Shown here: positions 56,001 to 64,000 of the stretch, piece by piece
How the letters are laid out: every line of letters begins with the position of its first letter
Position numbering within the stretch: position 1 is the first letter of the stretch
DNA from: Telopea speciosissima
Lineage: Eukaryota; Streptophyta; Magnoliopsida; Proteales; Proteaceae
Assembly: GCF_018873765.1 (NCBI RefSeq)
Contig: NC_057924.1
Coordinates: forward strand, 8,370,001 to 8,434,000
Reading direction: 5' to 3'
DNA: 64,000 bases
Notes under the pieces: model-generated
The model's database searches: none
Seen by the model: only the letters and a program-made list of their open reading frames with translations
Told to the model about the DNA's origin: nothing
Position numbers and translations under genes: made by a program

Positions 56001-58131
56001 CCGGACACCTCCAGGTCCCAAAAAAAAAAAAGACAAAAAAGTATTCTTCACATAAGTTGTGAGATCGCATGTCCCATTAGTCAAAAAGTCAGACCTTAGG
56101 ATTCAATGGGCCTAACTTTTTTTGAGTAAAATCTATGGGCCTCACTCAATGATTTAAAAATCAGGATCGTATAGGTCAATTCGTCATAATTGGAATTGAC
56201 TGGCCAATCCCTGTATGGAAACTAGGGTCAGGGCTTTTTTTTTTTCTTTCGATTCTACCCAATGACTCTCCAGTCGATTTTGATCCCCATCTGGCCGAGT
56301 CTGGATTCTGGGTTTTTAAACCCTAGCATAACTTGATTGAATTCTTGTTATTTTAGGGGAAAAAGGAGGGCATGAAATTATCTTAGGCAACGTTTTTTTC
56401 CTGGTACTATTAGGGGAAAAGAACAAATTCTTATCGTATGTGGTTCCTTGACCGGTGTGGTTCCTTAGTGCCTCTCACAAGAGGAGGGTGGACCCCATCC
56501 GGGCAGAGTGTTCGATCAGGTGCCCCAAGTGGGTCCCACCCCTCTCTTGTGAGAGGCACTAGCGAACCGCACCGGTCAGGGAACCGTAGACGATAACGAT
56601 TTGGAAAAGAACTTTGTCTGGGAGTGTGTGTTGCGCCATGCACATAGAGAGGCGAAATGACCACCCAACCGTGCACTGACGTAGGGACCATTCTCCCGGA
56701 CAGCAAACACTTCCTCATTACTATTTTTCCGGGTGTCCTTTGACATCAATTTCTGTTATTGGTGAAATCTAATCTCAGATTTAACCTAGAAAGTACTGTG
56801 ATTCTTCAGCAAGCACATCAAGATCTTAGATTTGATATATAATTCTCCCTATGTTGGTTCGGAACCTCGAACCGGATCGAGTGGGCTTCTAAGGGTAGTT
56901 TGTTAGAAAAACAACACAACAGAATGACGATTTTGCAGAAGAAAACATAAAAAGGAAGAGAAATATATCACACACATCACATACACAAGACAAGATTTAC
57001 CTAGTTCACCCCCAAGAAGGAAGACTACATCCACGGTCGAACGATAGATTGAATCCACTATTTCTGTGAATTAAATACAAACCCTCACTCTCTCATCTCT
57101 CAAAGAGATAACTACAATGTATAAGAAAACCCTAACCCACAAAGTACAAAACTGCCCCTAGAGACCTATCCTGTCTGGTTCAGACCTGAACCAACATAGG
57201 ACGAAATACATAACAAATCGAAAATCTTTTTGACCATTCTAGCACGTTTCAAAGGCAAAATGGCCCACCGAAGAATCACTACCGCACTTTTGGACTAAGA
57301 TCAGGCTTCACCAATAACACAGTTTTGTACTTTCGTGGGTTAGGGTTTTATCTATATTGTAACTATATATAGTTGTTATCTCTTTGAGAGATGTGGGGGT
57401 GTGAGTGACGTTTTGTATTTTTTTCACAAAATAGTGGATCTGGACCTATCGCTCTACCGTGGATGTAGCCTACCTTCTTGGGGGTGAACCACGTACATAA
57501 ATCTCTATCTCATGTGTGTGCTTTCCCTTTCACTTCTTTTGCAAATCGCTATTCTACTATGTTGTTATTTCCTAACAATTTCTTGGATGACAGTAGAGCT
57601 AGTGAGATGAGTTCTACTTTTTACCGGCATTGAAGCCAATAAAGCAGAGAAAGGTGAATAGCTCTTTCTGTTATGGGACTGACATATCATATGATAGGTT
57701 GATCAGTCTATTCCCAACTCACCCCCATTCTACATTCCTTGTAATTTTCTGGCCTTCCAACTGGAGAAGCTCCAAATTCCAATCTTTCCATGGTGACCAC
57801 TGATCACCATGGAAAGAGGAGGAAAAAGAAAGAAAGAAATCGATCTCTAAGGAAGATTCATTTTAGATTCTATAGAAGATGGGTTTTGTTTATAATTGAA
57901 ATCAAACTTCCATGTTGAAGCACCTGTGTTAGAAAGAGAAAGAGAGAGAGAACCTGGATCTCGAACAGTGGCATGGACGAAGTAGCCTCTTTGAAGGAGA
58001 GACTTAACCAGCCATGATCCGACGTAACCGGTTGCCCCGGTAACGCAGAAGGTCGTCGGAGCCCCATCTTCTCTATGAGCCTGAACCTGAATAACCTGCT
58101 GCTGCTGCTCATGATCGCCACCTTCTTCCAT
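53021..58131 (-). CDS. DFR/anthocyanidin-reductase-like SDR (NAD(P)-dependent)
   Basis: Six exons on the minus strand, 57954-58131, 54822-54992, 53876-54093, 53582-53741, 53282-53492 and 53021-53192, join in frame to 369 aa. The N-terminus carries a Gln-rich leader, then the Rossmann motif [20 protein letters not shown]. Next come [26 protein letters not shown] and [11 protein letters not shown]. The catalytic YxxxK is VYVLSKLL at the start of exon 4, followed by [14 protein letters not shown]. The C-terminus has [12 protein letters not shown] and LEEIIQHSV. This is the extended SDR group of dihydroflavonol reductase, anthocyanidin reductase and cinnamoyl-CoA reductase; the closest relative I recall is At4g27250, whose substrate is not established. 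Exon 3's acceptor (54094) is the least certain join. Intron 1 (2,961 bp) and intron 2 (728 bp) are filled with mobile elements; the others are about 90-135 bp. Confidence 0.92.
54172..54532. mobile_element. hAT-like MITE in intron 2 of the SDR gene
   Basis: The right end GGATTGACACCCCT is a hAT terminus of the TAGGGGTGTCAA type, and the interior is the same AACCGAAACC-type sequence as in the copy at 15139. Flanking 8-mers ATATGTAA (54164-54171) and TTATGTAA (54533-54540) match at 7 of 8. The left end has drifted and no longer pairs well. Confidence 0.6.
55564..55775. mobile_element. Foldback element (about 212 bp) in intron 1 of the SDR gene
   Basis: The arms TTTGCGAGCTCGACACG and, in reverse complement, CTTGCGAGCTTGACATA belong to an inverted repeat that continues to CATCCAACGGTGC on both sides of a T-rich loop. 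The outer ends share AAAATCCTC. The flanking direct repeat (GCACTAGGG and ACACTAGTA) is only partial. Confidence 0.6.
55807..56039 (+). mobile_element. Full-length tRNA-derived SINE with 16-bp target duplication
   Basis: The 5' end CCCCAAGGGGCAACGCAGTT holds a box A, and CTGAGTTCGACTCC about 55 bp later is box B. A long body leads to an A-rich tail (56019-56039). An identical 16-bp direct repeat AGTATTCTTCACATAA lies on both sides (55791-55806 and 56040-56055). These are the marks of LINE-mobilised SINE insertion, antisense to the SDR gene. The unmutated duplication makes it young. Another copy is at 58718-58855 on the minus strand. Confidence 0.88.
56413..56717. mobile_element. Outer foldback element, host of a nested insertion
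   Basis: Read without the insert at 56425-56602, the left end GGGGAAAAGAAC then TTTGTCTGGGAG pairs with the right end CTCCCGGACAGCAAAC. Flanking 9-mers GTACTATTA (56404-56412) and TTACTATTT (56718-56726) match at 7 of 9. The CTGTCCGGGAG end type is the same as in the element at 9529-9690. Related internal sequence (CATAGAGAGGCGAAATGACC) recurs in the window in degraded form. Confidence 0.5.
56425..56602. mobile_element. MULE-like foldback MITE, 178 bp, nested
   Basis: Arms of about 60 bp pair nearly perfectly: GTGGTTCCTTGACCGGTG at the left against CGGTTCCCTGACCGGTG in reverse complement at the right, then GTGCCTCTCACAAGAG in both. Identical 10-bp direct repeats GGAAAAGAAC flank it (56415-56424 and 56603-56612). 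It inserted 12 bp inside the outer foldback. A relative of almost the same length is at 60336-60514. Confidence 0.8.
56905..57190 (-). repeat. LTR-derived fragment, left member of an inverted pair
   Basis: It matches in inverted orientation the segment 57318-57580 along most of its length, and in direct orientation the fragment at 46811-47150. Shared blocks include TTCACCCCCAAGAAGG, CATCTCTCAAAGAGATAAC and AAAACCCTAACCCAC. It is a fossil of copia-type LTR origin by its wording. Confidence 0.6.
57318..57580 (+). repeat. LTR-derived fragment, right member of an inverted pair
   Basis: The reverse complement of the left member, separated by about 130 bp. The plus strand has GTGGGTTAGGGTTTTAT, GTTATCTCTTTGAGAGATGT and CTTGGGGGTGAACCACGT. 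Two oppositely oriented LTR fragments this close suggest a rearranged or nested insertion. Confidence 0.6.
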
Positions 58132-58700
58132 GTCAAACTCTTCTCTGAGTTATTCACTCACTCCCAACTCTTTCAACTTCACCACCACTGTTTGGTAGAT
58201 TCCAAGAAGGAAGGGGTAGGAGACACTATATTTGTTAATTAGGGTTCCCCATAATAATGTATTGTGTAGTATATATTATAACCTGCAAGTGGAGAGATAA
58301 GTGCAAGACAGTTAAGTATTAGTAGTGATCGAGTTTGGATTCATTTGCGTTTGTGGAAAATTTCTCAAGAAAAGATTTTACGTCGGCAACTAAATTTAGA
58401 ATTGTGAAGTGTCGGTTGAAGTATGGCTAGGATTTGAAAACTGGCCAATGGGTCCCACATACATTTTTGTTTTTTTTTCTATGTTTGTTGGTTTCTTGTC
58501 AATCTTAAGATTTTAGGGTTTTCTTACTTTCTCAATGAAATCTTTCGACCATGTTCCTTTGTATCAAGTGGACCATATATTATCCCTCTAAATCATCACC
58601 CATCAATGGCATCTTTGAAAAAAAATATGATTTTAAACATTTGCATCAACAAGCAGGCAATGTTTCAGCTAATTGCTTAGCCTTGTTTGAGTCCAATTGC
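58132..58700. promoter_or_regulatory. SDR gene upstream region
   Basis: The sequence left of 58300 should contain the 5'UTR (CT-rich on the minus strand) and core promoter. TATATATTATA-like sequence near 58270 could serve as the TATA region for the minus strand. No specific operator is evident. Confidence 0.4.
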
Positions 58701-58717
58701 AGACATTTTGTCATTTG

Positions 58718-58855
58718 AAATATTGGGGCTCCCATGTTCAACAGAGAGTTTCTTCTCAGGCGGATGGTCTCAAGGGGGAGGTGGAATCGAACTCAAGACC
58801 TTTAGCTTCCTTAGGCCTCGTTTCTTGCCAACTGCACTGCCCCTTGGGGTTTAGT
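58718..58855 (-). mobile_element. 3'-truncated copy of the SINE at 55807
   Basis: On the minus strand it reads CCCCAAGGGGCAGTGCAGTT, then CTAAGGAAGCTAAAGGTC, CTTGAGTTCGATTCC (box B), CCCCCTTGAGACC and GAACATGGGAGCCCCAATAT. It follows the other copy for ~140 bp, then similarity ends; the 3' half and tail are missing. Confidence 0.8.
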
Positions 58856-60335
58856 TTATATATTTCCTTTATCAAAAACATGAAATAAGCCTTACAGGAA
58901 AAAAGGGATACTATGATCCCAATGAACCAACACATCTTTTTTTCTCCGTTAGTTATGAACATGGGCCATATTTTACGATTACATAAATTTTTTGACCAAT
59001 AAGAGTGCTGTGGGGGCATCCAATATAGATGAGATTTTTCATTTCACGGGGTGGAGCAATCATTTCACCATTCCTGTGTCTTGACGTCACACGTACAGCC
59101 TGTTACCTTTTTTTTTTTTTCCCATTATTATTATTATTATTAGTGGCAACAAATTTGATAGATGTCATCACCTAATTCTAGGTAAAGCATACATGTATGT
59201 AGGGATGTAAACGGATCGGATTCGGCTCGGATAGTGCTATATCCGCATCCACATCTGATTAGCTTTCGGACGGATTCAGGTAGTGCTAAACGGATATAGA
59301 TACGGATACGGATCGGATATTTTATTCATTCACATGTAAATAAAGCTTTTCGGATAGCTATAGCCTATTCGTATCAGTATCCATTTAGCTTTCGGACGAA
59401 TTCGGATAGTGCTAAATGGATACAAACACGGATACGAAAACGGATTTCGACTCTTCATTTACATCCTTACATGTATGGGTATGAGTAGATGATCCGATTT
59501 CAACCCACCCTCCCCCTTGTAGTGTTTAGAGTGGGACCATGGAGCCATGGAACGTAAAGGAGGTTTTGAGCTGGGTTTTATTCTATGACACTCACTTTTA
59601 ACCCATCAAAGGCACATTGAAACCCTAAACTGATATGGGCTGTATGTGTTGGCCAATACATCAAATTATAGATGCTATGTAAATGCATTAATTTAATTTT
59701 TTTTGTGTGCAAACCCTTTTATGGGGTTAAAAACTTTTGCAATAGGTATGAGATCCTCTGGAAAGGAGGAGTCTCAAAAACCTAACCTAGGAAAAAGACA
59801 GCCCATTAAGCAACATCATGAGCTTGACAGTTTCCATCTCTAATTACATAATAAAAAAAAAAAGGGACACTTTTTTTAAAAACCACAAATCCGTTCACCA
59901 CGGAGCTTTAGATACATGTGAAAGAGTATCGAGAGAATATTTTGGTAAATATACTAAAACCTTATAAGGGGTTTGTGAATCCTAAGATAATGTGATAAAG
60001 AAAAACTTTCTCCAATCACGACCTTTTTTTTTGTGCCAAGTGGGCTCACCACTTTGGTGGCCCAGAGAGGGGAGTGGGAGCCTAGTTGGCCCAACGGGTT
60101 GGACTAGCTATATAGTGGTGCATGCCAAGCTCCAGTACACTTGTGATGAATTGATCAAGTGACCAAATGTCCAAACCTCTTAACTAGGCACTGCCAAATT
60201 GTTAGGCCAAAGCCCACGTGTGCTACTACTAGACTCTAACAATGGGGAAAAATTCCAAGTAGTACTTGAATGAGGGCTTGTTCCTACTCTTAATAGATTA
60301 TTATTGAGAAAAATAACTTTGTGGAGGAGCAGGAC
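58856..60335. other. Intergenic, no gene seen
   Basis: Apart from the 270-bp hAT MITE at 59200-59469 there is only AT-rich sequence with T and A runs and an (ATT)n tract near 59125-59142. Confidence 0.5.
59200..59469. mobile_element. hAT MITE, 270 bp (TAGRGATGTAAACGGAT family)
   Basis: The left end TAGGGATGTAAACGGAT is nearly the same as that of the 1390-bp element at 11867. The right end CATTTACATCCTTA is its inverted partner. An exact 8-bp duplication CATGTATG flanks it (59192-59199 and 59470-59477). The interior repeats GGATAGTGCTAAAYGGATA. It is non-coding. Confidence 0.88.
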
Positions 60336-60514
60336 GGATCTTTATCCCCTATGGTTCTCTGTCCGGTACAATTCCTATAATTCCTCTCATAGGGAATTCG
60401 AAATGACCACCCTACCCCTTGCCCGAACACATTGCCCCAGGTGGGGTCCACCCCCTCTTATTAGAGGTTCTAGGCAATTGTACCAAGCAGGGAATCACAG
60501 GAGACAATTTTCCA
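60336..60514. mobile_element. MULE-like foldback MITE, 179 bp
   Basis: Same family as 56425-56602: the left arm CCTATGGTTCTCTGTCCGGT against CCTGTGATTCCCTGCTTGGT from the right arm, and an internal CCAGGTGGGGTCCACCCCCT block related to the other's. Flanking 9-mers GAGCAGGAC (60327-60335) and GAGCGTGAC (60515-60523) match at 7 of 9, so it is older. Confidence 0.65.
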
Positions 60515-60589
60515 GAGCGTGACCCATGTGTTCACACAGAGGGAGGCAAAACACTAACCTTATTGATGCTTCTGCTTTCTCCCATTGGG

Positions 60590-60755
60590 GATCCGGATCC
60601 TCTCCAACTACTTGGGCATTCAACTCCTCTCCAACCACCCATCCAACTGCTAGAAAGATTTGGACACACATCTTAACACTTGGGGATGCGTGTCCAAATC
60701 CTCCAGCCATTGAATGGGTGGTTGGGGAAGAGTTGGAGTTGGAGAATATCTTTTT
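60590..60755. repeat. Inverted repeat, foldback candidate
   Basis: CCAACCACCCATCCAACTGC pairs with the reverse complement of a segment at about 60700-60725, and GATTTGGACACACATC pairs with GATGCGTGTCCAAATC across a short loop. The outer ends CTCTCCAAC also pair. No target duplication was found. Confidence 0.55.
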
Positions 60756-60921
60756 CCTCCCACTTGGCTCTGCGCACAGAGAACTCTTCTCCATTATTAT
60801 TATATGGGAGAAAGAACGTTACTTGACCACATTAGACACAGGAACATCATATGATAAGATCATGTGTGGTGTTGTCACAAGCTTAAAAACAAATGATGTC
60901 AGTTTCACCCAATTTTTTAAA

Positions 60922-62259
60922 GGGACAATTGCTTAGATCTACATGATTAAAAAAAGATTTACCCATCCGGTGCACTTTAAATTTATTTTACACAAATTAG
61001 TTTTAAGGTAGAAAAGATTTACAAAAACCCCAACCCATTAGAAAAAGTTGAGTGAATTTCTTAAAATACCCCCAACATCTTTGTAATTTATCTAGTCTCA
61101 CTCACTCTCTTGCTCTCGACTTCTATTGGAATCTTTCATCGTTGACAACTTCTTCGATGACTAAGGAACATTTCTGCATTCTTCTACTACTAGAATTATC
61201 GTATAGTATTATGGGTCCAATTGTTTCAGTTTTATTCCTACTCCATCTCAAGTCAGATCTCCTCTTATTACTCTCTCTGTTTCTCTTCTTTTCTTCCCTC
61301 AGTTTTCCCTTGCTTTTTAAGCCAGTCGAAACCTCTGTTTTTTGGTCAAGTTTCAGTTCGCTTGAACTATTTATCTTCCTCATCCTAGATACTAAAAGAC
61401 TAATCTCTCTGAAATTTTAGAATCGATTCTAGTTTTTCAAATATGAAAATACAAAAAAACCATTTTCCATACTCTGTTTCTGAGTTTTTTTTTTGCAACC
61501 AACACATTGCACCATTTTCAACTCTATTAAAATATTTTTTTCTGGCCTGGAAGTCATCAAGAGAGCTAGACGATTCTGTTGGTAAAATCTCAGCCTTATT
61601 TGATACTGCTTTGAGAAGTTACAATTCTCATTTAATATTCTTGTTCACCGTCCCATCTCTTCTTTTTATTTCTGAGGTCTCTGAAATATTTGGCCATACG
61701 TAAATTAGAAAAAGAATTAGTGCAGAGTAGCAAAGCTTTGGAAGACCTCTAAGCTACCATTGACAGCAAAGTTGTCCCAACTCCAATACCATAGAAGCAT
61801 CCTCACCTAAACCGATCACTCTTCCCACAGTTCAACTCCAAACCAATGTCATGCAAGACCTTCCACACCATAGAAGAATTCGATTTGAAGCTTTCATCTC
61901 CCAAGCCAACCCAATTCAAAAAAGTCGAGCACATCATTCCGACGGATTTAACCCAGGGAGCAATAGAGCACGAAGAAGAGAAGGGGAGAGAGAGGCAAAA
62001 TGCTTAACTCGAAAGCAATTCTGATTGAAATAAAAGATCAAAGAGAAGGAAGGCGGGAGTTGTGAAGCAGTTGAATAAAAAATTCATGAGAAGAAGAAGG
62101 TGGGTCCTGAGGGTATTTTAAGTTGTTTATTTTAATTTTTTTAATTTCACAGGATTAAGTAAATCTTTTCAACATCGTAATTTGTACCTGTAAAATATAA
62201 TTTATATATTTCAGTTTTGTAAATCTTTTTAGTGTTAAGTAGATCCAAAAAAATTTCCC
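60922..62259. mobile_element. Non-autonomous MULE, 1338 bp, exact 9-bp duplication
   Basis: The left terminus GGGACAATTGCTTAGATCTA and the right, in reverse complement, GGGAAATTTTTTTGGATCTA are related and both lead to AAAAGATTTAC subterminal repeats. The 9-mer TTTTTTAAA flanks both sides exactly (60913-60921 and 62260-62268). A 9-bp duplication is characteristic of Mutator-like elements, although a T/A-only target is less decisive. The interior has no transposase; the 122-codon frame at 61052-61420 is hydrophobic and of low complexity, probably chance. Confidence 0.72.
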
Positions 62260-62628
62260 TTTTTTAAATATAATTCAAGCTAAGGGGACCAAAAATCTAA
62301 GGAACTTTAAACTTAGATTTTTAATTGCAACAACACCACACCTGATATCTACCCATATTCATTCATTACTTATTCCCATCTATCAACCACACGTGAAGTC
62401 AAGAGCGGATAGGTTAGGTAACCATTCTTTCACCAACTCCCTTTCTTCCCTATCCCTACCCCTCTTTTGTCACCACTCACCACTATTGCTGCTCTTATTG
62501 AGAATGGTTCAGGTTATCGTCCAGGAACCATTCTCATACGCTAAATGCCACACAAATGGGATCCAAGAAAGTGAGTGGATTCCATCTGTGAGGCTTTTAG
62601 CATGCGACTCGGATGGTTCGCGTATAAG

Positions 62629-63111
62629 AATCTGATTAAGTTTGACTGGTACATGATTTCTTCAATATAAATCAGATTTAAATAATCTTGGATTTGTTAG
62701 AAAGCTGTTAAAACAAAACTTTCTTTTTATTTCTTATAAAAAAAATAATAAAATTTTCTAACAAATCCAAGATTGTTTAAATCTAATTTATATTGAAGGT
62801 GCTGTGTTCTGGACAAACCTCATTCAATGCTATGTCCAAAAACAATATACAGTATTAAACTTGGATAAAAACCACAAGTACTATTTTTAGTGTTCTCTGT
62901 GTGAAACTAATGCATGAATTGGATTTAAAATGTCAAAAGTAGACAACTCAGCAAGAATTAGGGCAAAAAAACAAATTCTGGATCTCAAAACCAAGGTTCG
63001 AATCAGCCTAGAGAAAGTTTCAGGTTTCCACTGAGATATGATCGAAATAGAGATGAACTCGATTTCTGGCTGGTCGAAAGCTAATCGAAACCCGGGTTTT
63101 AGAACCTTGCT
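62629..63111. repeat. Second copy of the foldback-element core
   Basis: Inverted relative to 24998-25440. It shares the hairpin AATCTTGGATTTGTTAGAAA...AACAAATCCAAGATT, the stretch CTATGTCCAAAAACAATATA (TATTATTCTTGGACATGGTA in the other copy) and TTAGTGTTCTCTGTGTGAAA. It lacks the outer 500-bp arms. Its hairpin loop differs from that of the first copy. Confidence 0.75.
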
Positions 63112-64000
63112 CCACACTAGTCTCCTTGGGGGGGCAGTTTCTTTTCGTTCTCCTTGCCCTTTAATAAAAACCCATTTATAAAAAGTTAAAAAGGTGGGTT
63201 ACAAATGCCAATCAATGTGTCTTTCTTATGAAGTGCTGGTCCTCCATTTTACAAGATTGGGCTTGCGAGCACTTTGTAGTACAAGATTCCTTTATTATGT
63301 TCGACAAAAAAACAAAAGATTCCCTTATTATGTAAGACAAAGGCATACCAATAGTCTTCGTATTCAGACAAATTTTTTGGGAAAAAGAACCTTATCCAGG
63401 AATTTACACCTTGCGTCCAGAAATAGAGGGGGCAAAATGATCGTCGCCACCCCATGAAAGGTGGAAATGCCATCAGACAAATGTTTTTGCTTGTGTTCCT
63501 ATTGTCCTTTTATAGATTAAAAGAGGACATGCTTTGAGGATGTTCATGCCCCGGGTCTATTGCAAAAGAAGAAAGTTACTTAAAGGTGATAAATGGTTCA
63601 ATTCAGAGAGATCAAAACCCAGAGAGCAGTAGGCAGAAACCAAAACCAAACTATTTATTAAATGGTTCCAGTTAGTGAAATTAAAACCATTTACTAAATA
63701 GTTTCGATCTTGGTTTTGTTACCAATTTGAGGTAAAAGGTTCATAAATGGTCTTTAAAATGGTTTTTTTTTTTTGGAGGGGGGGGGGGGGGGGGACGGTT
63801 CTTCTAATTGCATATTTGCATATCTATTCTAAATTCTAAGTGCATTTTTATACTAAGTCTCTATATCTATATATCTACTAATATAGAGACTTAATATAAA
63901 TGGTCTAGTCAAGTTAAATATAATCGGTTTAACGGTTTGTAAACGATTCAAACCCCTAAGTTAAATGGTTTAAAATAGAGAATCAACACTAATAGTATAA
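63112..64000. other. Terminal stretch, repeat-derived, no gene
   Basis: 63375-63480 is related to the dispersed repeat at 45330-45490. A G-run of about 17 lies near 63778-63795. From 63600 on, AACCAAAACC/GGTTTT-type sequence like the interior of hAT MITEs runs to the window edge, so an element may continue beyond it. Confidence 0.45.

Noticed and set aside
61052-61420. Hydrophobic 122-codon frame that looks like a membrane protein
   Set aside because: Low-complexity Leu/Phe/Ser from CT-rich DNA inside a MULE-type element, with no conserved motif.
1-64000. CRISPR arrays, operons, prophage, toxin-antitoxin or defence islands
   Set aside because: No regularly spaced short repeats and no bacterial-type gene arrangement; all gene structures are eukaryotic with GT-AG introns.

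Overview
This window is nuclear DNA from a flowering plant, most likely a eudicot. It has intron-bearing genes with plant-type products, a plant nuclear tRNA-Leu, an Au-type SINE, and many plant mobile elements. I cannot name the species. About 5 kb is host coding sequence or short introns; the rest is mostly transposon-derived or featureless AT-rich DNA.

Layout: 1-5000 is the internal part and 3' LTR of a decayed Ty1/copia element whose 5' end lies outside the window. 7213-8076 is the terminal exon of a class I formin. A tRNA-Leu(CAA) lies at 10621-10704 (minus). 11.8-15.6 kb holds two hAT elements, a MULE-like foldback and a broken storekeeper-like (GeBP family) gene copy. 15.9-16.7 kb is a canonical histone H2A gene with an octamer promoter motif. 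18.2-24.4 kb is a tandem pair of DUF1218 membrane-protein genes (minus). 24.5-27.9 kb is a 1.5-kb inverted-repeat element, a hAT element and a MULE-like MITE. 28103-42246 is the heat-stress gene HSA32, five exons encoding 286 aa, with a 12.2-kb first intron full of fossil elements. 48649-50733 is a C2H2 zinc-finger/PARP-like-fold gene. 53021-58131 (minus) is a six-exon DFR/anthocyanidin-reductase-like SDR gene. The last 6 kb has no gene I can support.

The genes form no pathway. What links them is order: formin, H2A, zinc finger/PARP-like and SDR occur in this sequence, and from memory Arabidopsis has ZnF-H2A-FH5 on chromosome 5 and H2A-ZnF-SDR on chromosome 4. The segment looks like an ancient syntenic block stretched by transposons. 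I see no defence system, operon, gene cluster or CRISPR array.

The most informative structure is the set of mobile elements whose target-site duplications can be read directly: hAT (8 bp), MULE-like (9-10 bp), PIF/Harbinger (3 bp), a TRIM (5 bp) and LINE-mobilised retroposons (15-16 bp). These include nested insertions and several near-perfect foldbacks that could be small-RNA sources. Exon joins were worked out by hand; all reading frames close across the introns given.
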